Origin: Epiperipatus broadwayi
Taxonomy: Eukaryota > Onychophora > Udeonychophora > Euonychophora > Peripatidae
NCBI GenBank assembly: GCA_028023455.1
Contig: JAQFVV010012530.1
Location: forward strand, 558,001 to 622,000
DNA length: 64,000 bases
Reading direction: 5' to 3'
Numbering within the stretch: the stretch's first letter is position 1; every line of letters starts with the position of its first letter. The position numbers and the translations under genes are program-made. This document shows positions 1 to 8,577 of this stretch, in pieces. The notes under the pieces are model-generated. The model did no database searches and had not been told where the DNA came from. It worked only from the letters and a program-made list of their open reading frames with translations.

Positions 1-1045
1 AACATTTCTTCAGTGATTAAAGCATTGGGATCATCAAGGTGTAGATCCAGGATATTGTCATATTTTAAAAAATATTTATAAAAATGTAACAGCAACAATT
101 AGATTACATAATGATAGTAAGAAAATCAACATTGAAAAGGGTGCAAGACAGGGTGACTCCATATCTCCAAAACTTTTTATAGCAGTGCTGCAAGAAGTAT
201 TTTGTGGTTTAAAAATGGGAAGCTAAAGGAGTGAAAGTAAATGGAGATTATTTAAGTTATTTAGATTTTGCAGATGATGTAGTTGTTTTTGCAAATAATG
301 CTTTAGAGCTACAGGAAATGTTGCAGGAGTTATCAGATGAAAGTAGGACTAAAGATACATGTTAAAAAGACTAAAGTAATGTTTAATAGATTTTCTCAAA
401 ATATGAAAATAAAGATTGATTATGATGAATTAGAAGAAGTTAACAGTTACAAATACCTTGGTCAGATTATTAATACAGATGGAAATATAATGGATGAAAT
501 TAATCATAGAATTAAACTTGGTTGGAGTGCTTTTGGTAGAAATAACTTGATACTAAAAGGAAATATGCCTATGTGTTTGAAAAGGAAGGTTTTTAATAAA
601 TATATTTTGCCAGTTCTTGCTTATGGATCCGAGACTTGGACCCTTAATAGAAAAGCAATACAGAGACTTCAGACCAGTCAAAGAAGTATGGAGAGATGCA
701 TGTTGGGAGTAACAAGAAGGGATCGAAAACGCAATGTATGGGTAAGAGAACAAAGAGGTGTTACTAACCTCATTGAAAAAATTAAAAGTCTGAAGTGGAG
801 TTGGGCTGGACATATTGTTAGAAGAGATGATAACAGATGGACAATTGAAATTTTAAACTGGATTCCAAAAGATTGTAAAAGACCCAGAAAGAGACCACAT
901 GTGAGATGGATGGATGAAATAAGATAGTGTGCAGGGGTGATGTGGAGAAAAGAACCTAAAGATAGGAAAAGATGGATTGAACTTGGAGAGACCTTCATCC
1001 TGCAGTGGATTGATAACGGTTGATGATGATGATATATATATATTT
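1..1045 (+). mobile_element. RTE-like non-LTR retrotransposon, 5'-truncated by the window edge, decayed
   Basis: This is the 3' half of a LINE reverse transcriptase reading rightwards. Around 120-180 the frame gives GARQGDSISPKLF, the conserved RT block typical of the RTE group. Around 262-300 it gives DFADDVVVF, containing the catalytic Asp pair. The thumb and C-terminal part follow at 337-927. Past the stop at 927 another frame continues (WRKEPKDRKRWIELGE, then ILQW) to about 1022, which matches the usual RTE C-terminus, so the ORF is broken by frameshifts near 337 and 925 and a stop near 225. The element ends in a short GAT/TGA repeat running into TA repeats, a common kind of 3' tail for RTE elements. 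The RTE assignment is by motif recognition; a related clade is possible. It cannot be active in this form. Confidence 0.85.
337..927 (+). pseudogene. RTE-like reverse transcriptase, C-terminal part (broken ORF)
   Basis: This 196-codon open stretch covers the RT thumb and C-terminal domain of the surrounding LINE. Visible landmarks are KVGLKIHVKKTKVM, YKYLGQII, ILPVLAYGSETWTL (about residues 88-101), W-AGHIVRRDD and KRPRKRPHVRWMDEI near the end; this series is characteristic of RTE-type endonuclease-reverse transcriptases. The first ATG is not a real start. It lies just after a frameshift, because the palm domain with FADD is read in another frame immediately upstream (about 230-357). The terminal stop is also a frameshift artefact, since the family-typical ending continues in another frame to about 1022. 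The overlapping minus-strand ORFs at 553-813 and 678-1115 are shadows. Confidence 0.85.
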
Positions 1046-1253
1046 TAAAACAAAATAATATCCACATTATACATATAACAAAGAAGTAACATTTAGACAA
1101 GAAAAATTTATGCAAATCCAGATCTTATCACTTTGGCTATTTTCCTTATAACTGAAATCATGCAAAGTTTATTGCTAAAAAATTATAACTTGCACAAATA
1201 TTTTTATTTCAACTATATATATATTAAAACAAAATAATATCCACAAAATTTAT

Positions 1254-1715
1254 ACATTTATATTTCCATGCCCTAAAGATAAAATTCTTTTGGAGACTCT
1301 TGGTATATATGAAATTGCATGTGGAATTTGTTTACATTCATACACTGGACAGACAAATCATAGAATAAACATAAGAAAGGAAGAACCATTTTGGCAGCTA
1401 GAGAAAAATCTAATTCATCAACTATTTATTCACACATTAAATTAACAAACCATGAGATCAATTTTCATAAAACACATATTGACAAAAATTGAACAATATG
1501 ATTAGAGACAGCTAAGGGACACTATAGAGATTTTTAGAAGGCCAACAAGCTTAAATGAAAAGAGTGAATTAAAGAAAATTAACAATATTTGGAAAAAGTT
1601 ATTGGAGTATAAAATATTTTTTAAAACTTCCCAATCAATAGAATTTAGGAATGAGGAAAAAAAAATAAAAGAAAAGAAAATAACTATTTTAAATCTCACC
1701 ACACATATTCTTATG
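1254..1715 (+). pseudogene. Decayed Penelope-like element (lineage A): GIY-YIG endonuclease end
   Basis: Translation from about 1273 reads PKDKILLETLGIYEIACGIC and continues SYTGQTNHRI, a GIY-YIG nuclease domain of the Penelope type: GIY, a Cys-x-x-Cys pair, YTGQTN in place of YIGQTN, and the following Arg-rich helix. A one-base frameshift near 1385 moves the frame to REKSNSSTIYSHIKLTNHEI, the usual PLE step towards a His, and another near 1500 to TIEIFRRPTSLNEK and a Trp-containing tail ending near 1715. The RT half is absent, so this is a 3' fragment. Its sequence differs clearly from the PLE copies at 3.1 kb and 10.8 kb, so I treat it as a separate lineage. The stretch 1716-1940 may be its 3' untranslated part, which I could not confirm. 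Confidence 0.75.
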
Positions 1716-3149
1716 ATTTGAGAAAGAAGCTCTTAGGAAAGTACTTGTTATTGTACTGAAACGCTATTTAGCTATTATATTTTTATTACACGGAAGCTCC
1801 CGGAAATAAATCTATGAATTCATTTATCAATGAGAATTTTAGAATTAACAGTATTAAACTTTACAGGAAAGATTTGTTTGCAGAATGGAGGTATTTTGAA
1901 AGAATGTGTGTGAAATTAGAAAAATCTGTTTGTGATATATATATATTTTAAAAAAATAAAACATTTTTGTTAAACTTTTGAAGATCTTAAAATTACACCA
2001 TGACAGAAAATATTATAGTAATTAGAATTTGCATATTAATATTAGAATTAAATATAACAAATATTATGACAGTCTGATGTTTGAATTTTCCATCAGTGTT
2101 ACATGATTTACACAACTACATGTAAAATGGTTTTTAGTATAACCTTACTTACTTTATTATGTTCTCCATCAATTATATATTCATATTTTATTTTAAATGA
2201 AATGATTACTATTTATTATATATTCTACTATCCATGCTTTATACTAATGTTATAGCAAATTTATCAAATACCAATCTTAATATCTCCTTAGAATATCAAT
2301 GCTAAGAACTAATTGGGACCAAGAATGAATCACATGGTAGTATACACTTTATGAAAAACAAGTTAAAAGTAAGTATTATATAAATCTAATTAATTTAGAA
2401 ATTTTTTTTCTAATATACATAAAAAAACTGAACTATGAATAATAATTATTATACTATTTAATTCAGGTGAGACAACCAACCGGCCGATCTAAGCTCTTCT
2501 TGCATTGTTCATTAAATATGAACATAAAAAAACTGAAAGAAAAAAAATCCTATTCTTTCTATGATTACCAAATAAATTTAACAATTATAAATATATTAAT
2601 CTTACAGCACTGACTATTTAATGTTTAATTTCTATTAGGATAACATAAGTTTCAAATAATATTCATTTTACTAAAAATGTTTCAGATACAGTACTATATG
2701 TCACATTCAAAATTACGCTCAACACACCATAACAATAAAAAAAAAAAAAAGATTTTAATTTTTGATCATCTTTATTAACAATTAAAATGCTGCTTTAAAT
2801 AAAAGTTCTTAAACTTTCTATAATATTTTGACAGATTGTTTTTTTTTTAAAAAGTGAAGTATACTTATTGTTCTTGTCTGTTATGAAATCAATTTCTTAT
2901 TGCATATATCTTTAAAATGAAAAGGCAAGAGTAATACTTCATCATAAAGTGAATATGCTACAATACCTAAGGCACTTTTGAATGAAGGAAACAGTGTTTT
3001 AAACCAGTGGCACATAACCTTTTTACACTTGCAATTCCCATACTTAGACTGAAATTTTACGTGACCCATTAAATGATTATAAGCATATAAGAATAGGAAT
3101 AATAAAAATCATTTTATCACATACAAATATATATCTTCATATTAAAATT
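1716..3149. other. AT-rich DNA without a supported gene
   Basis: The first 200 bases may be the 3' end of the preceding Penelope fragment. The rest is AT-rich with homopolymer runs. A short GC-richer patch at 2467-2510 stands out but has no readable domain. The 62-codon minus-strand ORF at 2881-3069 has no recognisable motif and a length expected by chance here. Confidence 0.5.
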
Positions 3150-3159
3150 GGAAAGGAAT

Positions 3160-3469
3160 AAAAATCCTTATGCTGCTCAATATTTATGCATCAATATTTA
3201 TAAATGAATTAGAAAATATTGTAATTAAAAAAAGGGTAATTAGTCAAGAAATAATACATTATTCTACATATGTTGATGATATTTTACTTATTGGTAATAA
3301 AAGAGTAATGAATAATATTTACAATGAGTTTAATAATAATATGTATAAAATTAAATTTAGTAAATTAGAATTTGAAGATAAGATTAAATATTTAGATATA
3401 AATAACGATAATAAAATTACTTTAAAATATTTTATTAAAGAACATAAATTAAAAAAATTATTCATGTAG
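3160..3469 (+). pseudogene. PLE lineage B reverse transcriptase fragment
   Basis: The open frame carries the later RT blocks of a Penelope-type reverse transcriptase: LLNIYASIFINELE, corresponding to the common LANIYM..F.E block, then HYSTYVDDILLIGNK, whose YVDD is the catalytic motif, then a lysine-rich thumb. Everything upstream of the LANIY-like block is missing, so this is a 5' truncation, the usual state of genomic PLE copies. The ATG at 3170 lies inside a conserved block and is not a genuine start. The frame ends at a stop at 3469, and further linker sequence is found from 3505. Confidence 0.8.
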
Positions 3470-3504
3470 ATTCACAACAAGCATGGGTACAAAAATTAGC
3501 AGTA

Positions 3505-3738
3505 ATGAAAAATTTTAAATATAGGAATGATAAATACAATATAGATAAAAGTGTAGCTCAATTGCAAAAGAATCAATTTATTAAATTATATAAAGATTAT
3601 GGATATAATCCTAAAACTGTTAGCAATAAATTTTTTACTTCTAATAAATCTATGGTAGATAATAAAATTTTTGAAAATAATGATGGTATTGATAATGGTA
3701 ATAATGAATCAAGTAAAAAATGGATTAAACTTTCATAG
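3505..3738 (+). pseudogene. PLE lineage B linker between RT and endonuclease
   Basis: This 77-codon open stretch is rich in Asn and Lys and carries no catalytic motif. It belongs to the element because its second half (NKIFENNDGIDNGNNESSKK) aligns with NKISEVNNSIDNGNNESNNK in the copy at 59.2 kb, placed just before the same GIY-YIG domain. In PLEs this is the thumb/linker region. It stops at 3738, where copy 2 stays open, so this is a lesion in copy 1. Confidence 0.7.
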
Positions 3739-3779
3739 GATTTATAACACTTTAAGGTATAATAAAAATTATATTGATG

Positions 3780-4287
3780 ATTATAAATATTGGCTGGCCA
3801 AATAGTAAAAATCTTGATCAATTAATGGGTAATTATAGGTTAAGGGATGATTTACAGTTCAAAAAAGGAATTGTATATAAAATTACATGCGAAATTTGTA
3901 AAATGATTTACTTCGGGCCTACTGGAAAACAATTAGAGGTAAGATCTGAATTTTATATTAACATACATTATGTTAGATTATTCTTATGTTATATTATGAA
4001 AAGGTATTATAAAAGAGAAATTATAATGATTTATTAAAAATATTTTCAAATTCAATTGGGATCTTATATACTCTTTGTACCAAAGAAGATATGATAGGTC
4101 TGCATTATATATTCACTACTTGAAATATGGCCATAGAATAGATGCCACAAAAAGTATTAAATATTTAAATTTCATCAAAGATCCAAAAAGAAGACAAATA
4201 CATGAAACATATTATATTAAAAATAATTTGACTAATTGTATGAATATTTATAAGACTTCTACAAATTTAGTTAATAATTGGGGTTGA
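3780..4287 (+). pseudogene. PLE lineage B GIY-YIG endonuclease and C-terminus (interrupted)
   Basis: The GIY-YIG nuclease that nicks target DNA in endonuclease-bearing PLEs is visible as NYRLRDDLQFKKGIVY followed by KITCEICKMIYFGPTGKQLEVR, with the paired Cys and the YxG step intact. The domain is then interrupted at about 3950-4085 and resumes as SALYIHYLKYGHRIDATKS, with the His-containing helix and the KDPKRRQIHETYYI tail, ending at TGA 4285-4287. The interruption and frame changes make it non-functional. The sequence is close to the 59.2-kb copy and clearly different from the PLEs at 1.3 and 10.8 kb. Confidence 0.8.
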
Positions 4288-4665
4288 TTAAAAATGAATG
4301 GAAAATTATATAAAATGATATATATAATTGTATAAAAAATATGTAAAAAATGCATGTAATATTATTTAACATATTGTTATGATATAGTTAATTATTTTGT
4401 AATTATTCAATTTATATACGAGGATTTTGATATGTTTTAATTACTTATATTATTATTATTTGTTTTAATTTCATTATTGGACACTGGATGGTTTTATGTC
4501 AGGTGATGCGCTAACGTTAAATAGATTAGTAACATTTGAAAAGGGCATCAAAGCAGGTACTGAAAAAGCTTTTTATGTATAAAATTATTATTTGATTACA
4601 TAGCTGTTGTAAAGAATTATTATTATTTTCTAATTATTATATCTTCATATTATATTTCAATATAT

Positions 4666-5250
4666 ATGATTTGATATAAGATCTTTGAAAAATCTGCATA
4701 TTTACAAAAAATGTATAATAATACTAAGTTATTAGTAGATCTGTTGATTTGTAACCATTACAACTTTTTTTAATCTGTTTTAAAAAATGTGTACATTTAA
4801 GAATGTAGTACCACGTATCAACGTTAGCACAAAGAAAAAAATCACTGAGAGTGAACAAGCGAAATGAGAGCAATTTAAGCGAAGTGCTATTATGATGTGC
4901 TGTTTATACAAAGCGAATTGAAATATAAAGAAAGATGTATCGAGCAGTTTTCATATATTTTTTATAAGTGTTTAGATTTCTGTTTTTTCAATTAAAAATT
5001 CCAACATAAGAAGTTCTCCAAATTTTCACAACCTTCCGTTTGTGTACCGCTGTTTTAGACAACAGAACCAAATAACTGACATATGGATTATCTTTTGCAG
5101 TGATTCATTTGCAAAACTTAATGATTTAAAAATTTCCAAGGTTGCACTGAAATAATTTTTACTAAACAATTTTGGCTAAATTATAATTCTCATTTAATTT
5201 CAAATTTGTATATTTGAAAATAACAAATCATTTCACACATGCAGGTTTAT
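4666..5250. other. Unassigned stretch between PLE copy 1 and the solo LTR
   Basis: There is no ORF or recognisable element. Positions 4800-4960 are less AT-rich than the surroundings and may be a remnant of an older repeat. Confidence 0.4.
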
Positions 5251-5254
5251 ATAG
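5251..5254. repeat. 4-bp target-site duplication (ATAG), left of solo LTR
   Basis: ATAG here matches ATAG at 6947-6950, directly outside the TGTAAC-like termini. Four bases are weak evidence alone but agree with the terminal inverted repeat. Confidence 0.55.
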
Positions 5255-6946
5255 TATAACAGGGCTGGGTTCAAACCCTGTTCTAAAGTAGGGTAGTATA
5301 TGGGCATGCATATATATTTAATCAGAATCGATAATAAATTCAATTCTTTCTTCTTTTTTTTTCGTGTGTGTATGTCTTAAATGGAGAAATAAGAATAGAT
5401 TAAAACAGAAGAGGGAGGGAGGTTATAGGGTTTGTGCTCTTGTATTTTGTTTAGAAGCGTGTGTATTTATATTGCTGTATGGGCGAATAAGTGTAATAAA
5501 TTCATTAAAAGAAGAAAAATTACATGGTCAAGTTTTATTTTCAAGATGGAAGACGGAGTACAGAATTGTTAAAAAGATATGTTAAATGTAAGAAAAGAAT
5601 CAAAAATGTATAGATCACTATCTTGATAGATAAAAGTTATTTTAATTAAAAGGAAAATGTTAGGAGTAAAAGACAATGAATGGACGAACGTGGATTTTCG
5701 AGGTGTTGATTAAAATTCTTTAACATCAAGAAAGAAAAGTTGCTAAAAGGTTTTTGCAAACCTAAGAATACCACGTGGTTTAATTGAAAGAAAAGAATAA
5801 AAAGAAACAATAGTGATTAATTAAGGAGTTTTGAGAGTTGAACTTTGGCAGACATTCTAGAATTATTAATTCTACTAGCAGGATCGCAAAAATATAAGCT
5901 TAAAAGTTATATATAACCATCAGCCATGAATAGGCTGGGGTAAGGATCAAAACGGGCCAGGCTGTGCCAGCCATCCTGCGGAGATACTATCGATGCCATC
6001 TACATAGGAACGAAGCCCCTTCTAAACCATAAGCAGAATGATCTTCACCGAAAGACACTGATCTTGCATTGAGGAATCGACAGCGAGACACTTACCAAAA
6101 AGGCACCTCTTCACCACACCGCAATATTGAGCAAACATTGCCATTCATCTACACCCCCGGGGTGAAAAATCAAGGTAATATGAACAATTTCTTAAATGCT
6201 ATTCACCTCGTAAATAAGAATTTATTTCCAATAAAATAATACAGCGTAAAGGCTAAAAGAAAGCAAAAAGAAATCTTTGATATATCGCCAAACGTAGTTC
6301 TATGGATGAATAGATTAGATAATGACTTATTTCATTTGTTTGTATTCTATGATTTATTTGTTTTATTATATTAATGTATCTATGCAGTATATGTGTTTGC
6401 ATGCGTTATATTCAAATATTGGAGCACAAGCCAATAAATAATTATTATGGGATTTTGTTATTTTTACATTAATGATTATTAAATCGTTGTTTTAAGTACG
6501 AGTGTGTGCATTCAGTGTTGACTTCTTTAAATTTAGATCGTATCGTAGAGATAGAGAGTAGGGGTAAAATCAAAAAAGTAATATATTCAGAGAATCGTTT
6601 ATGCATCTATGTGCGCATTTGCTCCCCCCATGTCTTTCCCATGGTTAATAACCACTCGCCCTGAGCGAGCTAGCTAGAGGTAGGAGCTCCGTCTATTAAA
6701 AATTGATACTCTATCTCTCCCAGCATAATTCATATTTACTTGTAGATAGGATTGGCGCTTGGAGCCAATAATTGACGTCCATAAATATGCTGGGCGAGCA
6801 ATAAGGGTACCGTGCAGTATTACTTATATATATATATTTGTGTTATAATTTTAAGAAGAGAAAAAAAAGAAACTTATGTTTTAAATACGTAAATACGTGT
6901 ATGTTAGATACATGCGTTATTCTCACGGATAGGGTACCCCGTTACA
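5255..6946 (+). mobile_element. Probable solo LTR (LTR retrotransposon), 1.69 kb
   Basis: The right end reads GGGTACCCCGTTACA, whose reverse complement starts TGTAACGGGG, a start often seen in Ty3/Gypsy-type LTRs. The left end TATAACAGGG matches it as a short inverted repeat at 8 of 10 positions. Both ends are flanked by ATAG (5251-5254 and 6947-6950), a 4-bp target duplication as expected for such elements. Inside are a TATA-like box near 5890, a GC-richer leader of about 250 bases, and AGGTAATAT at about 6172, a good splice donor. No gag/pol coding lies next to it, so it would be a solo LTR. Orientation is inferred from TATA-leader-donor order. The 73-codon ORF at 5364-5585 has no recognisable domain. 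Confidence 0.6.
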
Positions 6947-6950
6947 ATAG
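6947..6950. repeat. 4-bp target-site duplication (ATAG), right of solo LTR
   Basis: Partner of 5251-5254, immediately after the terminal GTTACA. Confidence 0.55.
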
Positions 6951-7242
6951 TGAAATCATTGCATCCATTGTATTTTTCAAAGGCCCCTCCAATGGATGAA
7001 GCAGATTCTTGAGATATAACAAATGTTATAAACCCAATATAGACATATATATAGTATATGGTTTAGACACATAAACTTATATAAAAAATATTATATGTAC
7101 ATATGCATATATTTTTTTTTAATTTAAATCAAAAATTTAAAATTACATCAGATAAAACTTTTTTTAAATTTCTTTTATCCCATAACATTTACAAAAAAAA
7201 TTTTTTTCAATAGAAGAGGCTAGGAAATAGTTAATTAAAATA

Positions 7243-7500
7243 CAGTAATTAAAAACCTTCTTTTCCAAACGGTATTCTTAGAGCAGAAACAAACTTTCCA
7301 TTCAGTAGTGCTGCCCTGTGCAAGCCTTAGTAATCAATGGATCCAAGAAGGTTATGCATAATATCCCTATCTAGTGCCTACTCATCCAATATCCTCAGAA
7401 TAGTTTCCAGCTTATGACTTTCATCAATGAGGAGCCTTGGATCTGAGAGCACTGCACATAGAACTTAGGATTTAATGCAACCTTCCAGCAGTCATTTTTA
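7243..7500 (-). pseudogene. Broken coding-like segment, unidentified
   Basis: On the minus strand one frame reads like a real protein for about 75 codons, broken only by TAG and TAA stops near 7378 and 7328. Successive parts are CAVLSDPRLLIDESHKLETI, LRILDE, ALDRDIMHNLLGSIDY, and GLHRAALLNGKFVSALRIPF. Base composition is clearly less AT-rich than the flanks, and residue usage looks protein-like rather than Asn/Lys/Ile-driven. I do not recognise the family. It could be a degraded exon duplicate, a retropseudogene piece, or part of an unrecognised transposon protein. No convincing splice sites frame it. Confidence 0.4.
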
Positions 7501-8080
7501 ACCTATTTAATTATCAAATCTTTCTTAATTATTAAGGCTTGCATGTGATGTAAGTGTTTTCTTAAAACAGGCTAACTAATAATAATCAAATGGTTTATTG
7601 CAAGGAATTCATAAGAAGTTAGAGCACCTAAAAAGATAAAACTGAGCTAAGAAGCAAAGACCTTGAGTTCCAGAGTCTGCAATTCTATTACCACATCGAA
7701 CTACAAACAATGCAAAACAGGCAGACAGATTTTACTGTAAAATACATTGAAGGAAATTTTCTAAAGCTTTAGCTAAATTCAACAGAAAAAAAAATAGTGC
7801 ACTTTAAATACAGTACTATATATAAAATTTAATGTGACATTAAAATTATATATATACGTACACATTTAGGACATAAGGAAAAATTAAAACTATTATCATG
7901 TTTTAAGATGGCACAGAAGAGAGATTTTCCAGGGAGTTGGAGTAATACAAGAATAAGGCTACTATTTAAAGGAAAGGGTAAGGATCGCAGATAGTTAAGC
8001 AATTATAGACCAATAGCGGTAATGCCAGTGTTATATACAAAGTTTTTGCATATATGGTGGCTGGAAGGGTCGCAAAATTG

Positions 8081-8405
8081 GATGGAAGAAAATAATATAA
8101 TGGGAGAAATTCAAGGAGGTTTTCGATTGGATAGGCATATAGGGGATAGTTTATTTGTAGTTACACAGCTTATGATTGAAGAAATAGATTATGGATAAGT
8201 TTAGTAAATTTGGGAAAGAAAATAATATAGCGGGAGAAATTCAAGGAGGTTTTTGATTGGATAGGCATATAGGGGATAGTTTATTTGTAGTTACACAGCT
8301 TATAGATGTGAGTAGAAATACAGGTAGACAGTTATTATATTTTTTTATAGATATAGATAAGGCATATGATTGAAGAAATGGATTATGGGTAAGTTTAGTA
8401 AATTT
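8081..8405 (+). repeat. Internal tandem duplication within the LINE RT
   Basis: The stretch from GAAAATAATATAATGGGAG to the AGTTTAGTAAATTTGGGA end (about 8088-8212) recurs at about 8217-8411. The first copy lacks some 70 bases (the GRQLLYFFIDIDKAYD part) present in the second. The duplication arose after or during insertion and adds to the RT's inactivation. Confidence 0.7.
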
Positions 8406-8432
8406 GGGAATGGATAGAGCTTTAGTGGATAG

Positions 8433-8444
8433 TATTAAGAGATA
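8433..8444. repeat. 12-bp target-site duplication (TATTAAGAGATA), left of PLE lineage C
   Basis: TATTAAGAGATA here is identical to 11331-11342. The two flank the inserted PLE and lie inside LINE coding sequence that continues across the insertion. A perfect 12-bp match at both junctions strongly supports one insertion event. Confidence 0.9.
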
Positions 8445-8518
8445 AAAATAAAACAAACTAACTCCTTTTTAAAACTTGTTTTTTATATGATTATAATCAT
8501 GAAAAAAAAAAAAATCCA

Positions 8519-8557
8519 ACGTTTCGACTATTTTATATAGTCTTTTTCAAGGCACAC
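8519..8557 (-). other. Hammerhead-like hairpin in PLE lineage C 3' UTR (inverted arm)
   Basis: On the minus strand TTGAAAA is followed by a 6-bp perfect hairpin (GACTAT, loop, ATAGTC) and then GAAACGTTGG. This is the order of a hammerhead core: a CUGANGA-like segment, stem II, then GAAA. Type I hammerheads are known in Penelope-like elements. Here C3 and G8 of the classical core read as U and A, which would still pair. Activity is not established. Confidence 0.35.
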
Positions 8558-8577
8558 TAAAATAAAATAAAATATAT

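Larger units (their letters stand above)
3150..4665 (+). mobile_element. Penelope-like element, lineage B, copy 1 (5'-truncated RT + GIY-YIG + 3' UTR)
   Basis: This is a truncated PLE reading rightwards. The RT fragment holds LLNIYASIFINELEN and YVDDILLI (catalytic Asp pair). A linker follows, then a GIY-YIG domain (GIVYKITCEICKMIYFG) and a C-terminal region (ALYIHYLKYGHRIDATKS, then FIKDPKRRQIHETYYIKNN). The 3' untranslated part runs to about 4665, judged by similarity to the copy at 58.7-60.05 kb. Frames break near 3469, 3738 and 3955, so no protein can be made. Between about 3947 and 4085 this copy has some 100 extra bases relative to copy 2. That segment starts GAG-GTAAG like an intron donor, but no splice I tried restores the frame. 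Confidence 0.85.
7905..8444 (+). pseudogene. LINE reverse transcriptase, N-terminal part (split by PLE insertion)
   Basis: This is the first half of a decayed non-LTR retrotransposon RT. Readable pieces are NTRIRLLFKGKGKD, then SNYRPIAVMPVLYTKF (the conserved NYRPI block), then ENNIMGEIQGGFRLDRHIGD and SLFVVTQL, then FFIDIDKAYD (RT block A with catalytic Asp). Stops and frameshifts interrupt it. Part of the RT is tandemly duplicated: 8081-8210 is repeated, in fuller form, at 8220-8405. The coding continues at 11331 after a 2.9-kb insertion. The 71-codon minus-strand ORF at 8241-8456 is a shadow. The LINE clade is uncertain and distinct from the RTE-like element at 1-1045. Confidence 0.8.

Noticed and set aside
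553-1115. Minus-strand ORFs of 86 and 145 codons
   Set aside because: They overlap the RTE-like RT on the plus strand, which has clear motifs; these are antisense shadows.
5240-5290. tRNA-like GGTTCAAACCC as a pol III promoter
   Set aside because: It is a simple palindrome (GGGTTCAAACCC) at the start of the LTR with no A box; the LTR-end explanation fits better.
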